The position numbers and the translations under genes were made by a program. 36,978 bases of DNA from Jhaorihella thermophila (GTDB lineage: Bacteria > Pseudomonadota > Alphaproteobacteria > Rhodobacterales > Rhodobacteraceae): assembly GCF_900108275.1 (NCBI RefSeq), contig NZ_FNVD01000022.1, positions 1-36,978 on the forward strand, given 5' to 3'. Shown piece after piece: positions 1 to 7,794 of this stretch. Within the stretch, counting starts at the first letter, position 1. Each line of letters starts with the position of its first letter. The notes under the pieces are model-generated. The model made no database searches, was not told the origin of the DNA, and was given only the letters and a program-made list of their open reading frames with translations.

Positions 1-87
1 CAGCTCAGCGACCGTCTGCTCACCCTTCAGCGCCTCAAGCGCTACCTTCGCCTTGAACTCCGGCGAATGCTGCTTCCGTTTCGACAT
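1..87 (-). CDS. IS3-family transposase OrfA, N-terminal part (runs off the window)
   Basis: The 29 codons visible begin MSKRKQHSPEFKAKVALE, the typical opening of an IS3-family OrfA helix-turn-helix protein, which binds the element's inverted repeats. The start is fixed by an ATG with a strong purine-rich ribosome site (AGGGGATC) just upstream. The rest of OrfA and all of OrfB lie outside the window to the left. The element is transcribed away from the RTX gene it interrupts. Its sequence differs from the second IS3-type relic at the right end of the window, so the two are different elements. Confidence 0.85.
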   Translation of the reverse strand, partial: MSKRKQHSPEFKAKVALEALKGEQTVAEL

Positions 88-167
88 CTCTGATCCCCTC
101 TTCGTCGAAGATCAGCAGACAGCAATTTGTAGCCTACGTCAGCGTCCGATTTTCGGGGAGTAGCTCA
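1..167 (-). mobile_element. Right-hand end of an IS3-family insertion sequence
   Basis: Reading the minus strand from base 167, the sequence TGAGCTACTCCCCGAAAA begins with the TG dinucleotide typical of IS3-family tips and leads through about 80 bases of leader into the OrfA start at 87. The RTX reading frame stops exactly at this tip. The other end of the element is outside the window, so the flanking target duplication cannot be checked. That the tip is at 167 is inferred from the family rule and the gene break. Confidence 0.65.
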
Positions 168-593
168 CACCTCGTCATCGCCGCCGCTGCCAAAGATGAA
201 GTCGTTGCCCGAACCGCCGTCGAGATAATCCGAAAACCCGGCGTCGCCGGAGCCTTTGCCCGAACCCGAACCCGAACCGGCCCCGGACCCGCTGCCGGCG
301 CTCTTGTCCCACAGCTTCAGTGGATCGCCGCTACCCGAGCCGCTGCTGGCGCCCGCATCGCCGAACAGCACGTCGTCGCCGGCGCCGCCATCCAGCAGGT
401 CGTCGCCCTTACCAGCGTCCAGCTTGTCGCGGCCGTCGCCGCCTTCCAGCGTATCGTCGTCCTTGTCCCCCTTGAGGTGGTCATCACCGCCAAGGCCAAG
501 AAGGATGTCGTCGCCATCCATGCCTTTGATCTTGTCTCTGTCTGCAGAGCCGATCAGGAAATCAGACTGCTTGGATCCCTTGAGTTTCGCCAT
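165..593 (-). CDS. RTX-type calcium-binding repeat protein, C-terminus cut by an IS
   Basis: A 142-residue acidic, glycine-rich protein. Nonapeptide-like repeats (GGxGxDxLx; for example GGAGDDVLFG and GGSGNDFIFG) fill residues about 25-82 and again 124-142. Such repeats form calcium-bound parallel beta-rolls, usually in proteins exported by type I secretion. A low-complexity Gly-Ser linker of roughly 40 residues separates the two blocks. The ATG is preceded by GGGAGGGATAA, a good ribosome site. The frame ends in the middle of a repeat (GSGGDDEV) and its TGA is the first three bases of the adjoining IS3 tip, so the native protein was longer. The C-terminal export signal would have been lost, so secretion of this product is doubtful. 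No partner gene is visible. Confidence 0.8.
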   Translation of the reverse strand: MAKLKGSKQSDFLIGSADRDKIKGMDGDDILLGLGGDDHLKGDKDDDTLEGGDGRDKLDAGKGDDLLDGGAGDDVLFGDAGASSGSGSGDPLKLWDKSAGSGSGAGSGSGSGKGSGDAGFSDYLDGGSGNDFIFGSGGDDEV

Positions 594-664
594 TTATCCC
601 TCCCATTAAATGCGCGGACGAAAATCTGGCCGGCGCAACCAAGTCGCGGGCGGGAGTTTCGATA

Positions 665-2293
665 ATGACCGGTTTCGGCAACAAGGTGGGGGCCTATCCG
701 GGCTATGTCTGTTCGGTTGTGGCGTCGATCGTGACCGGCAAACCGGTCAAGTGGGTCGAGGACCGGATGGAAAACCTGATGTCCACCGCCTTTGCCCGCG
801 ACTACTGGATGCAGGGCAAGATCGCGGCGACGAAAGAGGGCAGGATCACCGGCCTGTGGTGTCATACGACCGCCGATCACGGCGGCTTTGACGCCTGCGC
901 CGATCCGACCAAGTTTCCCGCAGGCTTCATGAACATCTGCACCGGCAGCTATGACGTCCCCACGGCCTATCTGGCGGTGGATGGTGTCTATACCAACAAG
1001 GCGCCGGGGGGCGTGGCTTATCGCTGTTCCCTCCGCGTGACCGAGGCCGCCTATTTCATCGAGCGGATGATCGAGGTGCTGGCGATCAAGCTGGGGATGG
1101 ACGCGGCCGAGCTGCGCCGGATCAACTTCATCCGCGCCGACCGGTTCCCCTATCTGTCGGCGCTGGGGTGGGAATATGACTCGGGCGATTACCACACGGC
1201 GTGGGACAAGGCGTTGGATGCGGTCGATTATCAGGGTCTGCGAAGGGGGCAGGCGCAGCGGGTCGAGGATTTCAAGGCCGGCAAGACGCGCAAGCTGCCG
1301 GGCATCGGGCTGACGCATTTCACCGAAATCGTCGGCGCGGGGCCGGTGAAGAACTGCGATATCCCGGGGCTGGGCATGTTCGACAGCCGCGAAATTCGCA
1401 TCCATCCCACCGGCAGCGCCATTGCCCGGCTGGGCACGATCAGCCAGGGGCAGGGGCACGCCACGACCTTTGCCCAGATCATCGCGTCCGAGATCGGCAT
1501 CCCCGCCAACGACATCACGCTGGAGGAGGGCGGCACCGACACCGCGCCCTATGGGCTGGGCACCTGCGGGTCGCGGTCAACCCCGGTGGCGGGGGCGGCC
1601 ACGGCAATGGCCGCGCGCAAGATCCGCGCCAAGGCGCAGATGATCGCGGCCTACCTGTTGGAGGTGCATGACGACGACGTGGAAAGGGACGTGGACCGGT
1701 TCGTGGTCAAGGGCAACCCGGAGCGGTTCAAGACCATGAAGGAGATCGCCTTTGCCGCCTACAACCAGGCGATTCCGGGGCTGGAGCCGGGGCTGGAGGC
1801 GGTCAGCTATTACGATCCGCCGAACATGACCTATCCCTTTGGCGCCTATATCTGCGTGATGGAGATCGACGTGGATACCGGCGAATGGGAGGTGCGCCAG
1901 TTCTATGCGCTGGACGATTGCGGCACCCGGATCAACCCGATGATCATCGAGGGTCAGGTGCATGGCGGCGTGACCGAGGCGCTGGCCATCGCGATGGGGC
2001 AGGAGATCGCCTATGACGAGATGGGCAACGTCAAGACCGGGACGTTGATGGATTTCTTCATCCCCACCGCCTGGGAGACGCCCAATTACACCACCGACCA
2101 CACGGTGACGCCCAGCCCGCGTCATCCGATCGGGGCCAAGGGCGTGGGCGAGAGCCCCAATGTGGGCGGCGTGCCGGCCTTTTCCAACGCGGTGCATGAC
2201 GCGTTCCGGCCCTTCGGGCTGGTGCAGGCGCATATGCCGCACGATCACTGGCGGATCTGGAAGATTGCCGAGGATCTGGGCCTGCATGGCTGA
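665..2293 (+). pseudogene. coxL: Carbon monoxide dehydrogenase large subunit, 5'-truncated
   Basis: The 542 residues match the C-terminal two thirds of the molybdenum-copper CO dehydrogenase large subunit (xanthine oxidase family), which oxidises CO to CO2. The active-site loop is AYRCSLR at residues 118-124 (bases 1016-1036). True form I CoxL has AYxCSFR, where the Cys binds Cu-S-Mo, so the Phe is replaced by Leu. The catalytic glutamate motif GVGESPNVGG is present near residue 495. In the Oligotropha carboxidovorans enzyme (about 809 residues) the Cys is residue 388. Here it is 121, so about 267 residues are missing and the remaining length fits exactly. CoxL-like sequence starts abruptly at GFGNKVG. 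The open frame just upstream (608-664) does not resemble CoxL, and the ATG at 665 is only the first in frame. coxM and coxS are absent from the window. The product would lack half of the cofactor-binding region. Confidence 0.85.
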
Positions 2294-2329
2294 TGCAATG
2301 GGTCCGGCGGGGCGGCCTGCCGGACCGTT

Positions 2330-2382
2330 CCGCGCGCGGCTGCTGTCGCGCAGCGGGTATTTGGAACCAGAAAGAAGCAGGA
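2330..2382 (+). repeat. Hairpin-plus-tail dispersed element, copy A
   Basis: The tail GGTATTTGGAACCAGAAAGA at 2356-2375 is nearly identical to copies at 14769-14790 and 32755-32777. A GC-rich imperfect hairpin (around 2330-2354, CGCGCGGC against GTCGCGC) lies directly 5' of the tail, as in the other copies. It sits in the 5' leader of coxD, and its purine-rich end runs into the coxD ribosome site. Confidence 0.6.
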
Positions 2383-2383
2383 T

Positions 2384-3256
2384 GTGCGCGTGACCTTGAC
2401 CGGGCTTCAGTCGGAACTGGCGAAACAGGGCTATGTGGCCGACGACCGGCTGGCGATGGCGCTGCATCTGGCGGTGGCGCTGGGGCGGCCCCTGCTGCTG
2501 GAGGGGCCGGCCGGGGTCGGCAAGACCGAAGTGGCGCGCGCCATGGCGGCGGTGCGGGGGGCACGGCTGATCCGTTTGCAGTGCTACGAAGGGCTGGATG
2601 CCAGCCACGCGATCTATGAGTGGAATTGTCAGCGGCAGCTGCTGGCGATCCGCGCGGCCGAAGCGCGGGGCGGCATGGACGAGGCGGCGCTGTTTTCCGA
2701 GGCGTTCCTGTTGAAGCGGCCGTTGTTGGAGGCGATCACGCAGGAGGTGGCGCCGGTTCTGCTGATCGACGAGATCGACCGGGCGGACGAAGAGTTCGAG
2801 GCCTATCTGCTGGAGATCCTGTCGGAGTTCCAGATCACCATCCCCGAGCTGGGCACGATCCGGGCGCGGAGCCGGCCTTTGGTCATCCTGACCGCGAACG
2901 GCACGCGGGATCTGTCGGACGCGCTGCGGCGGCGCTGTCTTTACGGTTTCATCGACTATCCCGACCGCGACACCGAACTGGCCATCCTGCGGGCGCGGAT
3001 GCCCGGGGTCGAGGCGCGGCTGGCGGCGCAGATCGTGGGCGTGGTGCAAGCTCTACGCAGGGAAAATCTGGAGAAAACGCCGGGGATTGCCGAGATGCTG
3101 GACTGGGCGGCGGCGCTGTCGGGGCTGGGGGTCAACGACCTGAGCCGGGCGCGCGAAGAGGTGCAGGCGACGCTGGTCTGTCTGCTCAAGACGGCGGCGG
3201 ACGTGGATGCCGCGCCGCCGGAGGTGATGGACCGGCTGATCGGGCGGGTGGCGTGA
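2384..3256 (+). CDS. coxD: CoxD-type MoxR-like AAA+ ATPase for CO dehydrogenase maturation
   Basis: A 290-residue AAA+ ATPase of the MoxR class. Walker A GPAGVGKT is at residues 41-48 and Walker B LLIDEID at 126-132. The sensor-like TANGTRDLSDALRRR segment follows, with a helical lid domain to the end. In the cox system CoxD is a membrane-associated chaperone ATPase that, together with CoxE (vWA) and CoxF, is needed to insert the Cu and sulfur of the bimetallic Mo site. The start is taken as GTG at 2384, with AGCAGGA just upstream; a second GTG two codons later is possible. The stop overlaps the coxE ATG by one base (TGATG), indicating translational coupling. The gene itself shows no damage although its neighbours do. 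Confidence 0.87.
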   Translation: MRVTLTGLQSELAKQGYVADDRLAMALHLAVALGRPLLLEGPAGVGKTEVARAMAAVRGARLIRLQCYEGLDASHAIYEWNCQRQLLAIRAAEARGGMDEAALFSEAFLLKRPLLEAITQEVAPVLLIDEIDRADEEFEAYLLEILSEFQITIPELGTIRARSRPLVILTANGTRDLSDALRRRCLYGFIDYPDRDTELAILRARMPGVEARLAAQIVGVVQALRRENLEKTPGIAEMLDWAAALSGLGVNDLSRAREEVQATLVCLLKTAADVDAAPPEVMDRLIGRVA

Positions 3257-4441
3257 TGCGGGTGACGGCGTTTCCGTCCCGCGCCGAGGGGGTGGCCGAC
3301 CGGATGGCAGGCTTCATCGCGCATCCGCGGATGAACGGGCTGGGCGTCGGCCCGCGCGAGACGGCGGATGCGCTGGCCGCTCTGGCGGCGGTGCGGGCGA
3401 CGGATGTGGACGAGGCGCGCGCGGCGCTTCGGGCGCTGCTGGCAGGCGATGCCGAGGGCTGGGGGCGGTTCGACGAGTTGTTCGACGCCTATTGGTTCAA
3501 TGCAGGCAAGGTGCGGCAGGGCACGGCCAGGGCGGCGCATGTGCGGGTGCAGGCGGCGCGGCCCAAGCCGTGGCAGCCGCATTTCGATGCCGGTGACGGG
3601 GGGCAGGAGGCCGGCGAGGCCGACATGCCCGGTGGCGGGGAGGGTGAGGCCGAGGGGACCGAAGGCCGGTTGATCGCCACGCGGACGGACAACCCGAGCC
3701 GTCGCGATCTGCGCGAGCTGTTCGACGAGGACAGCCTGCGCGAGGCCGAGGCCGCCGCGCAAGCCATCGCGCGGGCGATCCGTGACCGCCGGTCGCGTCG
3801 TCGCCGCCGGGGCGTGGCGCGGGCCGGAGCCGGACCTGCGCCGGACCCTGCGCGCGTCGCTGGCGCGCGGCGGCGAGCCGATCGACCTTTATCGCCGCGC
3901 GCGCCCGCCACGGCCGATGCGGATCGTCGCCTTGTGCGACGTGAGCGGGTCGATGAGTGTCTATGCAAGGGTTTTCCTGGCCTTTCTGCGCGGTCTTGTG
4001 GGCCACGACACGCAGGCCGACGCCTATCTGTTCCACACGCGACTGATGCGCGTGACCGGTGCGCTGCGCGACCATGACAGCCTGCGGGCCGCCGCGCGGC
4101 TGAGCCTGATGGCCGAAGGCTTCGGCGGGGGCACCGACATTTCGGGCTGCCTGGAGCGGTTCCTGTCCGGCTACGGCGCGCGGGCGCTGAACGGGCGGAC
4201 GGTGGTGGTGATCCTGTCGGATGGCTACTGCACCTCGCCGCCCGAGGCGCTGGCCGCCGCCCTTGCGCGGCTGCGGCGGCGGGCGCGGCGGGTGGTCTGG
4301 CTGAACCCGCTGCTGGGCTGGCGCGACTATGCGCCGGTGGCCGGCGCCATCGCGGCGGCACGGCCCTATCTGGACGCGCATCTGCCCGCCAACACGTTGC
4401 AGGCGCTGGCCGCGCTGGAATCCGAATTCGCATGGTTGTGA
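3256..4441 (+). pseudogene. coxE: CoxE-type von Willebrand A domain protein, frameshifted
   Basis: Two overlapping frames together make one CoxE of about 394 residues, the usual family size. The first half (3256 to about 3810, MRVTAFPSRAEGVADRMAG on) carries the N-terminal domain and an acidic Gly/Glu linker. The second half (from about 3812) carries the vWA domain with the MIDAS motif DVSGSMS, the metal-binding threonine in GGGTDIS, and ILSDGY. The join needs one base skipped in the GGGG run at 3809-3812. Removing one G gives a continuous arginine-rich stretch into RGPEPDLRRTLRASLARGGE, as expected for the family. CoxE works with the CoxD ATPase in metal-centre assembly. Either this is a real lesion in a decaying operon or a homopolymer base-call error. 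The vWA half has no good ribosome site of its own. Confidence 0.8.
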
Positions 4442-5217
4442 GGGGGAAGGATCATGCCCGAACTGGACAGTTCGACCATATACAGACTCTGAAACAGGCC
4501 GGCGCGCCGTTCTGCGTGGCGACCGTGCTGCGCACGGCGGATGCGACCTCGGCCAAGGCGGGCGCCAAGGCGGCGATCACGCAGGACGGCGAGATCCTGG
4601 GTCATCTGGGCGGTGCCTGCGTGATGCGGGCGGTGCGCACCGCGGCGGCCGAGGCGCTGGCGCAGGGCGGCCCGCGCGTGATCCGGGTCAAGCCGTCGGA
4701 CAAGGTGGTGGGGCTGACCGACCCCGACGGCGCGCAGATTTTCAAGAGCGGCTGCCCCTCGGGCGGGACGGTGGACCTGTTGATCGAGCCTTGCCGCCTG
4801 CCGCCCCGGCTGATCGTGTTCGGGGCGGGACCGATTGCGCGGGCGCTGCGCGAACATGGGCAGATGGCGGGGTTCCGCGCCTGCGAGGGCGAGGACACCA
4901 TCGCCGAGGCCGAACCGCGCGATTTCGTCGTGGTCGCCACGCAAGGGCAGGGGGACGGCGCGGCGCTCAAGGCCGCGCTGGAAAGCCCCGCCGCGCGGGT
5001 GTCGATGGTGGCCAGCCGCCGCAAGGCCAGGGTGCTGACCGACAAGCTGCAGGCGGCGGGAATGGAGCCGGCGCGGCTGGCGCGGCTGAAATCTCCGGCC
5101 GGGCTGGATATCGGCGCGGTGGACCCGCACGAGATCGCGGTGTCGATCCTGTCCGAGCTGATCCAGTGGCGCAATGCGCGCGCAACAGAGGTCACACAGG
5201 ACGAAAGAACCGCCTGA
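4432..5217 (+). CDS. coxF: CoxF / XdhC-family maturation protein, start region probably damaged
   Basis: The 261 residues match CoxF, an XdhC/CoxI-type protein implicated in maturing the Mo-Cu site. The N-terminal XdhC domain has AKAGAKAAI and HLGGACVMRAV. GCPSGGTVDLLIEP follows, then a Rossmann-like C-terminal half (RLIVFGAGPIARAL) ending DPHEIAVSILSELIQWRN. The continuous frame must start at ATG 4432, overlapping coxE by ten bases with a poor ribosome site. A far better site (GAGGGGGAAGG) precedes ATG 4454, which reads MPELD in another frame and stops after 12 codons. One base added near 4469 would join MPELD to QFDHIQTLKQAG, the expected N-terminus. So either translation uses 4432 or a one-base deletion has damaged the start. 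Confidence 0.8.
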   Translation: MVVRGKDHARTGQFDHIQTLKQAGAPFCVATVLRTADATSAKAGAKAAITQDGEILGHLGGACVMRAVRTAAAEALAQGGPRVIRVKPSDKVVGLTDPDGAQIFKSGCPSGGTVDLLIEPCRLPPRLIVFGAGPIARALREHGQMAGFRACEGEDTIAEAEPRDFVVVATQGQGDGAALKAALESPAARVSMVASRRKARVLTDKLQAAGMEPARLARLKSPAGLDIGAVDPHEIAVSILSELIQWRNARATEVTQDERTA

Positions 5218-5289
5218 ATTGCCCGTTTAGACACTGATTTTCCCCGCGCCTGGCCGGGCGGCGGGCTGATTCATGCGAAAGGAAACCTG

Positions 5290-5742
5290 ATGGAACTGAG
5301 CGACGAAATCCGCATCCAGGCCCCCCGTGACAAGGTTTACGCGGCCCTGAACGATCCCGAGATCCTGCGCCAGAGCATCCCCGGCTGCGAAGCGCTGGAG
5401 GAAACCGGCCCCGGCGCATACGAGGCCCGCGTGGTGCTGAAGATTGGCCCGGTCAAGGCCAGGTTTTCCGGCGCGGTCACGCTGGATACCACCGACGCGC
5501 CCGGCGCCTTTTCCCTGACGGGAGAGGGCAAGGGCGGTGCCGCGGGCTTTGCCAAGGGCGGGGCGGACGTGACCCTGACCGAAGAGGGCGAGGAAACCGT
5601 CCTGACCTATGTCGCGCGGGTGGAGATCGGCGGCAAGATCGCCCAGCTCGGCAGCCGTCTGATCGCCGGCACGGCGAAAAAGCTTTCGGGCAAGTTCTTT
5701 GCCGCCTTCGCCGAACAGCTCAACCAGCCCGCCCAAGGCTGA
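5290..5742 (+). CDS. coxG: CoxG, SRPBCC-fold CO dehydrogenase accessory protein
   Basis: A 150-residue protein of the CO dehydrogenase subunit G family (START/SRPBCC fold), starting MELSDEIRIQAPRDKVYAAL. Family signatures are LNDPEILRQSIPGCEAL and IGPVKARFSG, and the C-terminal helix reads GTAKKLSGKFFAAFAEQL. In Oligotropha, CoxG helps attach CO dehydrogenase to the membrane. The version here ends after the SRPBCC domain with no hydrophobic tail. A good ribosome site (GAAAGGAAAC) precedes the ATG. It lies 72 bases after coxF with no obvious terminator between, so it is probably co-transcribed. The frame is intact. Confidence 0.86.
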   Translation: MELSDEIRIQAPRDKVYAALNDPEILRQSIPGCEALEETGPGAYEARVVLKIGPVKARFSGAVTLDTTDAPGAFSLTGEGKGGAAGFAKGGADVTLTEEGEETVLTYVARVEIGGKIAQLGSRLIAGTAKKLSGKFFAAFAEQLNQPAQG

Positions 5743-5823
5743 GTGCGGCTCCGGCGGCGGCTTGACCCGCGCGGTCCGGCGTGAAAGCTCTGCGGCGATG
5801 TTCACAGCGGAAAGGCTGCCGAG

Positions 5824-6693
5824 ATGCCCGTTTTGACCGTGAATCTGATTGGCGCGGGCCGGGTCGGCCGAACGCTTCTAGCCTTGCTGGCGCGCGCGCA
5901 GGGATGCCGGGTCCAGCAGGTTTTCAGCTCCCGCGAGTCTGCCGCGCGCGCCGCCGTCGATTTCGCCGGGGCGGGGCGCGTGGCCCGCAGCCTGGCGGAG
6001 ATGTCGCCGGCGGATCTGTGGCTCCTGACGGTGCCGGACACGGCAATCGCCGGGGTGGCGGGGGATCTTGCGGCAATCAACCCGCGGCGGGGGGCGGCGC
6101 TGGCCGCGCCGGTCGCCCTGCATTGCAGCGGGTTCCATCCCGCCGAGGCGATGGCGCCCTTGCGCGGGCTCGGCTGGCACCTGGCCAGCGCGCATCCCGT
6201 ATTGTCCTTTGCCGATCCCGAAACCGCCCTGCGCCAGTTCCCCGGCACCTTCTGCGGGCTGGAGGGCGACGCCGCGGCGCTGGCGGTGGTCGAGCCACTG
6301 CTGCGGTCGATCGGCGCCCGTATCTTTCCGATCCGGTCCGAAGCCAAGAGCTTCTATCACGCCGGCGCGGTGATCTCGAACAACTTCACGGTGGTGTTGC
6401 AGGCCATTGCGCGCGGGGCGTGGGACCGGGCCGGCGTGCCCCAGGACGTGGCCCGCGCGTTGAACGCGCATCTGCTGCGGGCAACGGTGGAAACCCTGTC
6501 CGCGCAGGAACCCGCCGCCGCGCTGACCGGCCCCGCCGCGCGCGGCGACATGGAGGTGGTGGAACGGCAGGGCCGGGACGTCGCGGACTGGAACGCGCTG
6601 GCCGGCCGGGTCTATCGCGACCTCAGCCGGCTGGCGGTCCGGCTGAAGGCCGAGGGCCGGATCGCGGGCGACGACGACGGCGCCGGTGCGTGA
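5824..6693 (+). CDS. Rossmann-like / DUF2520 domain protein
   Basis: A 289-residue protein with an N-terminal dinucleotide-binding fold (VNLIGAGRVGRTLLALL, residues 6-22; Gly10, Gly12 and Gly15 of the nucleotide loop). A conserved HCSGFHPAEAM follows, then a helical C-terminal DUF2520 domain (FYHAGAVISNNFTVVLQ; AALTGPAARGD). The architecture resembles pyrroline-5-carboxylate reductase, ketopantoate reductase and F420-dependent NADP oxidoreductase folds, so an NAD(P)-linked reductase role is likely, but the substrate is unknown. The stop lies 77 bases before the DHDPS-family gene, on the same strand, so the two may form one transcript. Nothing in it looks damaged. Confidence 0.8.
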   Translation: MPVLTVNLIGAGRVGRTLLALLARAQGCRVQQVFSSRESAARAAVDFAGAGRVARSLAEMSPADLWLLTVPDTAIAGVAGDLAAINPRRGAALAAPVALHCSGFHPAEAMAPLRGLGWHLASAHPVLSFADPETALRQFPGTFCGLEGDAAALAVVEPLLRSIGARIFPIRSEAKSFYHAGAVISNNFTVVLQAIARGAWDRAGVPQDVARALNAHLLRATVETLSAQEPAAALTGPAARGDMEVVERQGRDVADWNALAGRVYRDLSRLAVRLKAEGRIAGDDDGAGA

Positions 6694-6770
6694 CCCCTGC
6701 GGTCTGCGGGCTTGCGCCAGCCGGGCAGGATCGGCTCTGCAAGGGATACCCGACCACGAAAGGACACGCC

Positions 6771-7679
6771 ATGCCCCGCCTCTCCGGCATCATCTGCCCG
6801 CTGCTGACCCCGTTCGAACCGGACGGCACCATCGCCCGCGACCTTTGGGTGGTCCATGCGGCATGGGTGCTGGATCAGGGGGCGCATTACCTGTCGCCCT
6901 TCGGCACGACCGGAGAGGCGCTTTCGGTGGGGATGCAGGCGCGAATGCAGGCGCTGGAATGGCTGGTCGAGGCCGGGATCCCCGCCGACCGGCTGATGCC
7001 GGGCACCGGGCTGACCGCGCTCGCCGACACGCTGACCCTGTCGCGCCACGCGGTGGGGCTGGGTTGCGCGGGCGTGATGGTGCTGCCGTCCTTCTTCTAC
7101 CGGGCCGCCGGCGACGACGGCCAGGCGCGATATTTCGGCGAACTGATCGAACTGATCGGCGATGCACGCACCCGGATAATCCTCTACTCCATCCCGCAGA
7201 ATACCGGCGTTCCGGTCAGCCCGGCCCTGACGGCGCGTCTGAACGCGGCCTTCCCCGACAGGGTGGTCGCCTACAAGGACAGCTCGGGCGACTGGGCCAA
7301 CACGCAGGCGGTGATCGCGGCGGCCCCGGCGGTGTCGGTGTTTCCCGGCTCCGAAACCTTCCTGACCCAGGGGCTGGCGGCGGGCGGCGCGGGCAGCATC
7401 TCGGCCACGGTGAACCTGAACGCCGCCGCCATCCGGGCGGTCTTTGACGGAGCCCGGGCCGGACGGGACGTGTCGGCAGAGGACGCCGCGATCAGGGACT
7501 TCCGCGCCACCGTGGAAAAGGCCGGCCTGATCGCGGGCATGAAGGCGGCACTGGCCGTGACCTCGGGCGACGACCGCTGGCTGAACCTCGCCCCGCCGCA
7601 GCTGAACGCCACCCGCGAACAGGGCGCGGCGCTGCTGGCCGCGCTCGGCCCCGCGGCCGGTCACCTGCGGCGGCCGTGA
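6771..7679 (+). CDS. Dihydrodipicolinate synthase / N-acetylneuraminate lyase family aldolase
   Basis: A 302-residue (beta/alpha)8 class I aldolase. The family signature GTTGE is at residues 45-49, the catalytic tyrosine is in YSIPQNTG (Tyr139), and the Schiff-base lysine is in VVAYKDSSGD (Lys169). These act on pyruvate-type substrates. Because many homologues are not lysine-pathway enzymes, and no other lysine gene is nearby, I do not call it dapA. ATG 6771 has AAAGGA upstream; the open frame further 5' is only absence of stops in GC-rich DNA. The neighbour upstream is the DUF2520 protein. The stop is followed by two strong hairpins shared with the convergent modC end. Confidence 0.82.
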   Translation: MPRLSGIICPLLTPFEPDGTIARDLWVVHAAWVLDQGAHYLSPFGTTGEALSVGMQARMQALEWLVEAGIPADRLMPGTGLTALADTLTLSRHAVGLGCAGVMVLPSFFYRAAGDDGQARYFGELIELIGDARTRIILYSIPQNTGVPVSPALTARLNAAFPDRVVAYKDSSGDWANTQAVIAAAPAVSVFPGSETFLTQGLAAGGAGSISATVNLNAAAIRAVFDGARAGRDVSAEDAAIRDFRATVEKAGLIAGMKAALAVTSGDDRWLNLAPPQLNATREQGAALLAALGPAAGHLRRP

Positions 7680-7717
7680 CCGGCATCGACCGGCATCCGC
7701 CGGCGCCCCACCGTTCC

Positions 7718-7794
7718 TTCATCTTGCGTCAAATACTCCGGGGGGCGCGGGGGGCAGAGCCCCCCGCCCCGGTCGGATCGGCGCCGCCGATCCG
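7718..7794 (-). repeat. Hairpin-plus-tail dispersed element, copy D; likely bidirectional terminator
   Basis: On the minus strand two perfect hairpins come first. One is a 9-bp stem CGGATCGGC/GCCGATCCG with 3-base loop (7774-7794). The other is a 7-bp stem GGGGGGC/GCCCCCC with AGA loop (7749-7765). They are followed by the tail GGAGTATTTGACGCAAGATG (7741-7722), a variant of the element tail. It lies between the convergent dihydrodipicolinate-synthase-family gene and modC and could stop transcription from both sides. It contains the modC stop codon. Confidence 0.6.

Noticed and set aside
165-593. RTX protein as a complete small secreted protein
   Set aside because: Its stop comes from the IS tip and the sequence ends within a repeat.
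594-664. Upstream in-frame extension of coxL (codons 608-664)
   Set aside because: The residues (ADENLAGATKSRAG) do not match CoxL and have no upstream start, so they are junction sequence.
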